From: an uncultured Gemmatimonadota bacterium
Lineage (GTDB): Bacteria > Gemmatimonadota > Gemmatimonadetes > Gemmatimonadales > Gemmatimonadaceae
DNA length: 11,459 nucleotides
Assembly: GCA_946479895.1 (NCBI GenBank)
Contig: CAMLHT010000112.1
Span: 1-11,459 of the forward strand
Reading direction: 5' to 3'
Shown: in pieces, positions 6,580-11,459 of the stretch
Layout: each line of letters starts with the position of its first letter
How positions within the stretch are numbered: the first letter of the stretch is position 1
The notes under the pieces: generated by a model
Seen by the model: only the letters and a program-made list of their open reading frames with translations
The model's database searches: none
Told to the model about the DNA's origin: nothing
Made by a program: the position numbers and the translations under genes

Positions 6580-6736
6580 GGCTCGCGGATGGCGCTGATG
6601 AACGCGGAAACGGCACCCGTTGTGTGGGATCGCAGCTGGACAGTGCGCCTGGCGTTTGCGGAGACTGTCATCCACCGCGGATGACAAAAAAGTCAGGGGT
6701 GCCGTTTCTGCGTTCATCAGCGGCATCCGCGAATCC
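6580..6736. mobile_element. MITE-like 157-bp element with long terminal inverted repeats
   Basis: The ends are inverted copies: core arms 6583-6618 and 6697-6732 agree at 34 of 36 positions (mismatches at the ninth and twenty-third bases after the leading T). Arms contain CGCGGATG, CTGATGAACGC and AAACGGCACCC. The 78-bp centre has no credible ORF; it has a GACAGT (6639-6644) / ACTGTC (6664-6669) pair and a perfect 8-bp hairpin, TGTCATCC 6666-6673 with GGATGACA 6679-6686. No transposase and no clear target-site duplication are visible, so it could be a MITE, an eroded insertion sequence, or another palindromic repeat family. It sits in the gap between the permease operon and the barrel operon; 6737-6785 shows nothing further. 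Confidence 0.6.
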
Positions 6737-6785
6737 ACCTACGGAAGTCGAAACGAAGCCGGTTGCAGCCCGTACCCATCCGCGG

Positions 6786-8057
6786 TCACTCGTAGCGCAG
6801 CGCGTCGATCGGATCCATCCGCGCCGCCCGGCGAGCCGGCAGCAGCCCGAAGAGCAGCCCGATGCCCACGGACACCGCCACCGCCAGCAGCGTGAGGTTC
6901 ACCGGCGGGCGGCCGTGCACTCCCATCGCGATGTTGGCCAGCTGGCCCTGCGTCAGCCCGAACGCGATGCCGATCGCGCCGCCGATTCCCGTGAGGGTGG
7001 CGGCCTCGATGAGGAACTGCTGCATGATGTCGGTGCGCGAGGCCCCGACCGCCTTGCGGATGCCGATCTCGCGGGTCCGGTCGGTCACGCTGATCATCAT
7101 CACGGCCATCACCCCGATGCCGCCCACCAGCAGCCCCACCGCCGACAGCACGATCATCACCAGGAAGAACACGCCGGTGATCTTGTTGAAGGTGTCGAGG
7201 ATCTGGTCCTGCGTGATGAGGTCGAAGGTGTTGCCGTCGCCCGGACGCGCGCGCCGCATCTCGCGCATCGCGACGATCACCGCGCTCTGGGCATCGGCGA
7301 CGCTGACGCCGTCCCGCGGCTTCACGGGGATGAACGCGGCGTTCGTCTTGTCGATCGTGAACTGGTGGTCGAGCATGCGGTACGGCACGATCGCGTGGGT
7401 GGACTGGCCCGGCGGCTCGAAGATGTTGGCCTCGCGCTGGTACAGCCCGATCACCCGCGCCGGCCGGCCGCCCACCTGCACCCACTTGTCGATCGGAGAG
7501 ATGTTGCCAAACAGCTTGTCGCCGACGTTCACGTCGAGCACGACCACCGGATCGCCGCGCTCGACCTCGTTGCGCGTGAACCAGCGGCCCCCGGTCAGCT
7601 CGCCTCCGTAGATCTCCGTGTATCCGGCGTCGGCCCCGAAGATCACGCCCGGCTGCGTGCGCGTCCCGCCATACTCGATGCGCCCGATCACCTGCCCCCA
7701 CATCGCCGCGTATTTCACCTCCGGCAGCGACTGGATGCGCTCCGCCTCCGACGGCTGGAGGTCGGGCCGGATCCTCACCCACCTCGGCAGGTCCTCCGGA
7801 TTCAGCGGCGTCTGCGACATCGCCTTCATGACGTAGAACGTCGTGGGGCCGGCGATCTCCAGCGTCGCGACGATCTGCGTGCGGATCCCGGACACGACGG
7901 AGCCCATCGCCATCACCGTCGCGACGCCGATGACCACGCCGAGGATCGTCAGGGCCGACCGGCCCTTCGCGACCCTGATCGAGTCGAAGGCGAGGCCGAC
8001 GTTTTCACCGAAGTCGCCGAAGCGCCGGGCGACGGACCGCAATGCGCGCATCGACAT
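6786..8057 (-). CDS. MacB/FtsX-type ABC transporter permease (second gene of pair)
   Basis: Integral inner-membrane permease of 423 aa in the MacB_PCD plus FtsX layout: amphipathic N-terminal helix, TM1 about 35-57, a periplasmic domain about 60-290, then TM2 about 293-320, TM3 about 345-368 and TM4 about 388-407, ending PARRAARMDPIDALRYE. The cytoplasmic loop after TM2, DRTREIGIRKAVGASRTDI (326-344), is the conserved coupling segment that contacts the ATPase. Unlike MacB itself there is no fused ATPase domain. The start ATG at 8057 shares one base with the preceding gene's stop (TGATG), indicating translational coupling; a second ATG lies two codons later. Family roles include efflux of peptides or lipids and mechanotransmission; substrate cannot be told from sequence. 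Last gene of its operon; no strong terminator is seen after it. Confidence 0.9.
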   Translation of the reverse strand: MSMRALRSVARRFGDFGENVGLAFDSIRVAKGRSALTILGVVIGVATVMAMGSVVSGIRTQIVATLEIAGPTTFYVMKAMSQTPLNPEDLPRWVRIRPDLQPSEAERIQSLPEVKYAAMWGQVIGRIEYGGTRTQPGVIFGADAGYTEIYGGELTGGRWFTRNEVERGDPVVVLDVNVGDKLFGNISPIDKWVQVGGRPARVIGLYQREANIFEPPGQSTHAIVPYRMLDHQFTIDKTNAAFIPVKPRDGVSVADAQSAVIVAMREMRRARPGDGNTFDLITQDQILDTFNKITGVFFLVMIVLSAVGLLVGGIGVMAVMMISVTDRTREIGIRKAVGASRTDIMQQFLIEAATLTGIGGAIGIAFGLTQGQLANIAMGVHGRPPVNLTLLAVAVSVGIGLLFGLLPARRAARMDPIDALRYE

Positions 8058-9298
8058 CAGTCGGCCCGCATCGCGGTCACCGGGTCGAGCCGCGCCGCCC
8101 GCGTGGCGGGATAGACGCCGAAGATGACGCCCACCGACGTCCCGAGGGCCAGCGCCGCCAGCACCGACCAGGTGGTGACCTTCGCCGGCAGCGGCGAGGC
8201 GGCCGAGATGGCGATGGCGAAGAGCCAGCCGGCGCTCGTGCCGACGATGCCGCCCAGCGACGCCAGCATCACCGCCTCGGTGAGGAACTGGCTGCGGATG
8301 TCCGCCCGCGTCGCGCCCATCGCCTTCCGGATCCCGATCTCGTGCGTGCGCTCGTTCACGGACATCATCATGATGTTCATGATCACGATCCCGCCCACCA
8401 CGATGCCGATGGCGACGATCACCGGCACCACGGCGAAGAGCACGCTCGTGAGGTTCTTCCAGAACGCGATCAGCGCGTCGGCCGTCTCGATCGAGAAGTC
8501 GTTGGCCGCCCCCGGACGCAGCCGGTGCGCGAGCCGCATCGCCTCCTCGGCGCGCCGCATTCCCTCCGGCACGAGCGCGGCGGTCGGCATCTTCACCGAG
8601 ATCGTCGTCGTCTGCCGCTTCCCGAAGATGGTCTCGTAGACTGTCAGCGGCAGGATCACGAAGCCGTCGAACGACTGTCCCAGCACGCGGCCCTTGGGCG
8701 CCACCGCCCCGACCACGGTGAAGCGACGGCCGCGCACGCGGATCTCGCGATTCACCGGGTCCACCGACTCGAACAGGTCCTTCGCGACGTCGGCGCCGAT
8801 GATCGCCACCGGCCGTCGCTCCTCGACGTCGATGTCGTTGAGCGGCCGGCCCGACGTGAACCGGTAGTCCTGGACCACCTGGTAGCCGGGGGTGACGCCG
8901 AAGACGAGGACGTCCCCCAGGGTGCGCCCCTCCCAGACGACGTCGGCGCGCGGCGTGGGCCATCCCGACTGGATGGAGACGGCATCGGCCTCGGGAATGG
9001 CGGCCGCGACCACCGCGGCGTCGCGCTCGGTCACCCGCGGCCGGCGCGACATCCGGCGGATGTCCTCGTCCTCGACCAGCCCGACGTTGATCGGCGTGCG
9101 TCGCACCTGGAACGCGTTCGACCCCACCATCGCCTTGGCGATGTTGTCCGACACGTACGCGTTCATGCCCTGGATCACCGCGACCACCGCCACCAGGAAG
9201 GCGACGCTGACGATGATCCCGAGGAGCGTGAAGACCGAGCGGAGCAGATTGGCGCGAATCTGCCCGAAGGCGGTGCGGAGGACGTCCGAGAAGAGCAA
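8057..9298 (-). CDS. MacB/FtsX-type ABC transporter permease (first gene of pair, TTG start)
   Basis: A 413-aa paralogue of the downstream permease. It starts RTAFGQIRANLLRSVFTLLGI (N-terminal cytoplasmic helix into TM1, about 22-43), has a periplasmic MacB_PCD domain about 45-280, TM2 about 284-310, the coupling segment ERTHEIGIRKAMGATRADI (316-334), TM3 about 338-365, TM4 about 377-397, and ends TRAARLDPVTAMRAD. The start is TTG 9298: no ATG or GTG exists between an in-frame TAG near 9330 and the conserved N-terminus, and the preceding bases are CCG repeats rather than a Shine-Dalgarno. It overlaps the next permease gene (TGATG), so the two probably form a heterodimer. No ATP-binding gene is adjacent in the window, so the ATPase must be encoded elsewhere. 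Confidence 0.9.
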   Translation of the reverse strand: MLFSDVLRTAFGQIRANLLRSVFTLLGIIVSVAFLVAVVAVIQGMNAYVSDNIAKAMVGSNAFQVRRTPINVGLVEDEDIRRMSRRPRVTERDAAVVAAAIPEADAVSIQSGWPTPRADVVWEGRTLGDVLVFGVTPGYQVVQDYRFTSGRPLNDIDVEERRPVAIIGADVAKDLFESVDPVNREIRVRGRRFTVVGAVAPKGRVLGQSFDGFVILPLTVYETIFGKRQTTTISVKMPTAALVPEGMRRAEEAMRLAHRLRPGAANDFSIETADALIAFWKNLTSVLFAVVPVIVAIGIVVGGIVIMNIMMMSVNERTHEIGIRKAMGATRADIRSQFLTEAVMLASLGGIVGTSAGWLFAIAISAASPLPAKVTTWSVLAALALGTSVGVIFGVYPATRAARLDPVTAMRAD

Positions 9299-9337
9299 CG
9301 GCGGCGCGGGCGGGGATGGGCGGTGGCCGGGTCCCTA

Positions 9338-9343
9338 ATTCTA
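9338..9343 (-). promoter_or_regulatory. Candidate -10 for the permease operon
   Basis: TAGAAT on the minus strand matches TATAAT at five of six positions and lies 39 nt before the TTG start at 9298. No -35 hexamer is recognisable in the GC-rich sequence at the expected distance. Confidence 0.3.
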
Positions 9344-9379
9344 GGCGGGGTGGTGGGGGCCCGCCGGGAGGGGACCATC

Positions 9380-9388
9380 CGCTAACTT
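9380..9388 (+). promoter_or_regulatory. CGCTANCTT motif, candidate -10 of HNH gene
   Basis: CGCTAACTT lies so that its TA is 13 nt before the ATG at 9396. The same motif (CGCTAGCTT) precedes nadA with its TA 14 nt before the ATG. The TANNNT-like core so close to the start suggests a leaderless or very short-leader transcript, as known for TANNNT promoters in other phyla. Two examples only. Confidence 0.35.
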
Positions 9389-9395
9389 CCGGGGA

Positions 9396-9905
9396 ATGCC
9401 CCGAAAACGCAGCTCATCGACATCGTCCCGCGGATCCACCTCCGGCAAGCGAGGCGGCCGCAAGCGTCGCTCCGGCGGCGGCGGTGGAGGCGCATCGGCC
9501 GAGCTCACGTCGCATCCGACCAGCCGGAACGCCCAGGTCACCACGCGCGCCTGGCTGCTCAAGGAGTACGGACCGGTCTGCGCCTACTGCGGAACGAAGC
9601 ACTCCGCGCGCGTGATGACGCTCGACCACGTCGCGCCCCGCCGCGGACAGATCGCCTACGACCGTCGCGACAACCTCGTGCTCGCCTGCCGCGCCTGCAA
9701 CGCCGCCAAGCGCGACATGCCGCCACTCGCGTTTCTCCTGTCGGTCAAGACCCGCGCGACCTTCCTCGTACGATACGGGAAGCACCTGAGCCATGGTCTG
9801 CTCGAGATGGCCCGACCGCTGGTGAGGGCCGTCACAAACGAGGAGCCCACCCGCGAGTTCTATGGGCCGCCAGATGACGACGAGGAGTCGCCATACCGCG
9901 ATTGA
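9396..9905 (+). CDS. HNH endonuclease family protein
   Basis: A 169-aa protein with a single HNH (beta-beta-alpha-metal) domain. Zinc-binding pairs CAYC (Cys62, Cys65) and CRAC (Cys98, Cys101) flank the metal/catalytic core LDHVAPRRG (Asp77, His78), followed by RRDNLVLACRACNAAK with Asn93, Asn102 and Lys105. This is the compact stand-alone HNH type common in bacterial genomes; some act in DNA processing, many are uncharacterised. The first 35 residues are Arg/Lys/Ser/Gly-rich (GKRGGRKRRSGGGGGG) and could bind nucleic acid; the C-terminus is acidic (DDDEES). There is no signal peptide. It is divergent from the permease operon and has no methylase or phage neighbour, so a restriction role is not indicated. 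The start ATG is preceded by CGGGGA without proper spacing. Confidence 0.85.
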   Translation: MPRKRSSSTSSRGSTSGKRGGRKRRSGGGGGGASAELTSHPTSRNAQVTTRAWLLKEYGPVCAYCGTKHSARVMTLDHVAPRRGQIAYDRRDNLVLACRACNAAKRDMPPLAFLLSVKTRATFLVRYGKHLSHGLLEMARPLVRAVTNEEPTREFYGPPDDDEESPYRD

Positions 9906-9984
9906 TCACGCGGCAGGTCGTCATTCGTAAGGATTTGCCGTAGCGCATCGCCGGTCCCTCCGCTTCAATGCGAGTTCACCTTCA

Positions 9985-10449
9985 GTGGAGACTCCGTTGT
10001 TGCGGCTTGCGGCATTGTTCAGCCTGATCTTCATGCTTTCGGCCGGGACTGCGGCGGCGCAGTCCACGTCGCGCAGCCTGTATCTCGTCCCGGGCGCCCA
10101 TTATGGAACGCCGGCGCGCGCGTCGTTCGCTATCACGGCGTTCTTCGACGAGCGCGGCGGCGTCGTCGGCAAGGGCCACTTGCTGATCCTCGAGGCCGGC
10201 CGTGACGTGGTCAAGGGCCAGCTCGGCATCGCCGACGTCTCCGGCGCCACGTTCGGGTATTCGATGCAGATCGGCGCGCTCCAGACCCGGACGCAGCCAT
10301 TGGCGGGCGTTCCCAATTCGCGGTACGCCGGAACCGAGCTCCACCTGCTGGTCAAGATCCTGAACTTCGGCGCCGGCTTCTACGCGCCGGTGGGTGACAC
10401 CAAGGGCCGGAAGGGACTGCTGTCCCTGAGCGCGGGAATCGGTTTCTAG
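9985..10449 (+). CDS. Small exported protein, possibly outer-membrane (unknown)
   Basis: A 154-aa protein from GTG 9985. A TTG at 9997 is an attractive alternative because GGAG (9987-9990) sits 6 nt before it; it removes only four residues. N-terminus LRLAALFSLIFMLSAGTAAAQ is a Sec signal peptide with cleavage near AAA-QS. The mature part is about 128 aa with short alternating strands (ARASFAITAFFDERGG, GHLLILEAG, GATFGYSMQIGAL, TELHLLVKILNFGAGFYAP) and ends LSLSAGIGF; the final Phe fits a small outer-membrane barrel. No family recognised. Lies 79 bp after the HNH gene and upstream of the lipoprotein gene on the same strand. Confidence 0.65.
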   Translation: METPLLRLAALFSLIFMLSAGTAAAQSTSRSLYLVPGAHYGTPARASFAITAFFDERGGVVGKGHLLILEAGRDVVKGQLGIADVSGATFGYSMQIGALQTRTQPLAGVPNSRYAGTELHLLVKILNFGAGFYAPVGDTKGRKGLLSLSAGIGF

Positions 10450-10472
10450 CGCGCGAATTTTTCCGCTGGCGT

Positions 10473-10482
10473 TTGTATACAA
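10473..10482. promoter_or_regulatory. Perfect palindrome TTGTATACAA, candidate operator
   Basis: A 10-bp perfect palindrome, extended to 16 bp (CG at both ends) with one mismatched pair, in the gap between two exported-protein genes and 42 bp before the lipoprotein ATG. Its GTATAC core is like the operators of many GntR-family repressors; it also contains TATACA, a possible -10. The palindrome is AT-rich in GC-rich surroundings. Regulator unknown. Confidence 0.3.
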
Positions 10483-10523
10483 GCGGAGCGACGTTGGAGG
10501 CGCCTCTTCGACCGGAACCCGTC

Positions 10524-10949
10524 ATGTCGCACCGGATGTCTCGCGCCCTGCTGGCCCTTCTCGTCCTCACCGCCTGCCGGGAGGCCCCGTCGGCGCCGTC
10601 GCTCGCGGGCGCGGCCGGCACATACCAGGCGACCATGTACGTCGCGGGCCCGGATGGTGAGACGCCCACCGACCTCCTCTCGAAAGGCCTCACCTGGACT
10701 CTCGTCCTCCAGGACGACGGCATCGCGTACAGCACCATGAACGTCGTGAGTCCCCAGACGGGCTTCGTCACGACTCACCCGGCGCAGCCGGGAGGCGTCG
10801 CCCGCGACGGCGACATCGTGCGTTTCCGGAATTTCGAGGGGCACCGCTTTCTCACCGAACGGACGTGGACCGTCACCGACGATCAGCTGGAGTCGGTCGG
10901 CCAGGTGGTGGACGGAGTCAGGGCGACGATCCGGTTCACGCGGCAGTAG
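10524..10949 (+). CDS. Small lipoprotein of unknown function
   Basis: A 141-aa lipoprotein from ATG 10524; a second ATG at 10536 gives 137 aa. The signal peptide [18 protein letters not shown] ends in lipobox LTAC (Cys18). The mature part [15 protein letters not shown]... [19 protein letters not shown]... [26 protein letters not shown]... ATIRFTRQ looks like a small beta-sandwich or lipocalin-like fold (Gly-Thr-Tyr start, repeated TWT strands), but no family is recognised with confidence. A longer reading from TTG 10473 begins in the palindrome and is rejected because it buries the signal peptide. GGAGG at 10496-10500 is too far (23 nt) from the ATG to serve as its binding site. Confidence 0.75.
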   Translation: MSHRMSRALLALLVLTACREAPSAPSLAGAAGTYQATMYVAGPDGETPTDLLSKGLTWTLVLQDDGIAYSTMNVVSPQTGFVTTHPAQPGGVARDGDIVRFRNFEGHRFLTERTWTVTDDQLESVGQVVDGVRATIRFTRQ

Positions 10950-10953
10950 CGGC

Positions 10954-10982
10954 CGCCGCAGGGCATGGAACTGGCGTTTTTT
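10954..10982 (+). terminator. Weak candidate intrinsic terminator after lipoprotein gene
   Basis: CGC and CAG (10954-10961 region) can pair with CTGGCG (10971-10976) with a 2-nt bulge, directly followed by six Ts (10977-10982). The U-tract is good, the stem short. Placed just after the lipoprotein stop and before nadA. Confidence 0.35.
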
Positions 10983-11009
10983 CCGGCGAGCCATCGTCCG
11001 CCGGCCTCT

Positions 11010-11018
11010 CGCTAGCTT
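11010..11018 (+). promoter_or_regulatory. CGCTANCTT motif, candidate -10 of nadA
   Basis: CGCTAGCTT, TA 14 nt before the nadA ATG, mirrors the motif before the HNH gene. There is no Shine-Dalgarno between motif and ATG (TTGATTTC), consistent with leaderless or short-leader initiation. Inference from two sites. Confidence 0.35.
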
Positions 11019-11026
11019 TTGATTTC

Positions 11027-11459
11027 ATGGGAACCACCCTGCAAACCCCGTCCGAAATCGCCGAGCTCCAGGCCGAGATCAAGGAGATCGCGCGCGTCCG
11101 CAACGCCTGCATCCTCGCCCACAACTACGAGCGGCCCGAGGTCCAGGACGTCGCCGATTTCGTCGGCGACTCGCTGGGGCTGTCCCGCGAAGCGGCCAAG
11201 ACCGACGCCGACATCATCGTCTTCTGCGGCGTGCACTTCATGGCCGAGACGGCCGCGATCCTGTCGCCCGACAAGACGATCCTCCTCCCCGATCTCGCGG
11301 CGGGCTGCTCGCTCGCCTCGACGATCGACGCCGACCAGCTGCGCGCCTGGAAGGCCGAGCATCCCGGCGCCGTCGTCGTGGCGTACGTCAACACCACGGC
11401 CGAAGTGAAGGCCGAGAGCGACTACTGCTGCACCTCGGGCAACGCCGTCGAGGTGGTCA
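11027..11459 (+). CDS. nadA: Quinolinate synthase NadA (N-terminal part; 3' end outside window)
   Basis: Condenses iminoaspartate with dihydroxyacetone phosphate to quinolinate in de novo NAD synthesis; cytoplasmic [4Fe-4S] enzyme. The window holds 144 codons of an expected 300-370. Recognisable: [21 protein letters not shown] (substrate-binding His32, Tyr34 region), [13 protein letters not shown] (64-76), [12 protein letters not shown] with Cys94 as the first of the three cluster ligands, and [21 protein letters not shown] (120-140), the family's YVNTxAxVKAxSDxCCTSxNA signature. Start ATG 11027 agrees with the family N-terminus. The other two cluster cysteines should lie beyond the edge. nadB/nadC partners are not visible in the window. 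Confidence 0.95.
   Translation, partial: MGTTLQTPSEIAELQAEIKEIARVRNACILAHNYERPEVQDVADFVGDSLGLSREAAKTDADIIVFCGVHFMAETAAILSPDKTILLPDLAAGCSLASTIDADQLRAWKAEHPGAVVVAYVNTTAEVKAESDYCCTSGNAVEVV

Noticed and set aside
6666..6691. Perfect 8-bp hairpin followed by six A as a terminator for the permease operon
   Set aside because: On the minus strand the T-run precedes the hairpin, and on the plus strand the hairpin is followed by A, so neither direction gives a U-tract; treated as part of the inverted-repeat element.
6441..8114. Long plus-strand open frame (557 codons) over the leader, inverted repeat and permease gene
   Set aside because: His/Arg/Asp-rich low-complexity translation, crosses non-coding DNA and is antisense to a clear permease.
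8058..8963. N-terminal extension of the second permease frame into the first permease gene
   Set aside because: The extra 302 codons are arginine-rich out-of-frame sequence; ATG 8057 begins right at the conserved N-terminus and at the TGATG overlap.
8042..9385. Plus-strand open frame (447 codons) opposite the first permease
   Set aside because: Arg/His/Asp-rich translation without family features; antisense shadow.
1..11459. CRISPR array, tRNA or rRNA
   Set aside because: No regularly spaced 20-40 bp repeats, no cloverleaf or conserved rRNA segments noticed on reading both strands; a tRNAscan/Infernal run was not possible here.

Overview
The window is high-GC DNA from a Gram-negative bacterium. 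Ser/Thr kinase phrasing (QHPHILP, HRDIKPGNIL, ADFGIA), LuxR-type HTH, MacB-like permeases, an SPII lipoprotein and Big_2/PKD secreted proteins are typical of Gemmatimonadota. That is a judgement from protein style only; there is no rRNA or other taxonomic marker here.

Layout. (1) 1-994, minus: 5' part of a membrane-anchored Ser/Thr protein kinase, cut by the window edge. (2) 995-1159: divergent regulatory region with five direct repeats at an exact 11-bp period. (3) 1160-1836, plus: a 21-codon leader ORF whose stop overlaps (ATGA) the start of a LuxR-type regulator. (4) 1861-1893: strong hairpin, a bidirectional terminator between convergent genes. (5) 6442-1909, minus: outer-membrane-type beta-barrel protein, a NuiA-type nuclease inhibitor, and a 1070-aa lipoprotein carrying a NucA/Serratia-type nonspecific nuclease domain among lamin-tail, Big_2, PKD and FIMAH-like domains. 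(6) 6443-6785: non-coding, holding a 5'-leader hairpin and a 157-bp MITE-like inverted-repeat element. (7) 9298-6786, minus: two overlapping MacB/FtsX-type ABC permease genes with no ATPase beside them. (8) 9396-9905, plus: HNH endonuclease-like protein. (9) 9985-10949, plus: a small exported protein and a small lipoprotein, both unknown. (10) 11027 to the end, plus: N-terminal third of quinolinate synthase NadA.

The most interesting unit is region 5. A surface-type nuclease is encoded just downstream of a recognisable member of the NuiA inhibitor family, which keeps the SES-Glu and the C-terminal VET that act at the nuclease active site in the cyanobacterial NucA-NuiA pair. This suggests nuclease plus cytoplasmic self-protection. 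The inhibitor gene has no ATG/GTG/TTG start and appears to begin at a CTG overlapping the stop codon of the upstream barrel gene (CTGA). The other notable signal is the 11-bp repeat array before the LuxR regulator, which looks like a multi-site binding array for an OmpR/PhoB- or SARP-type winged-helix regulator.
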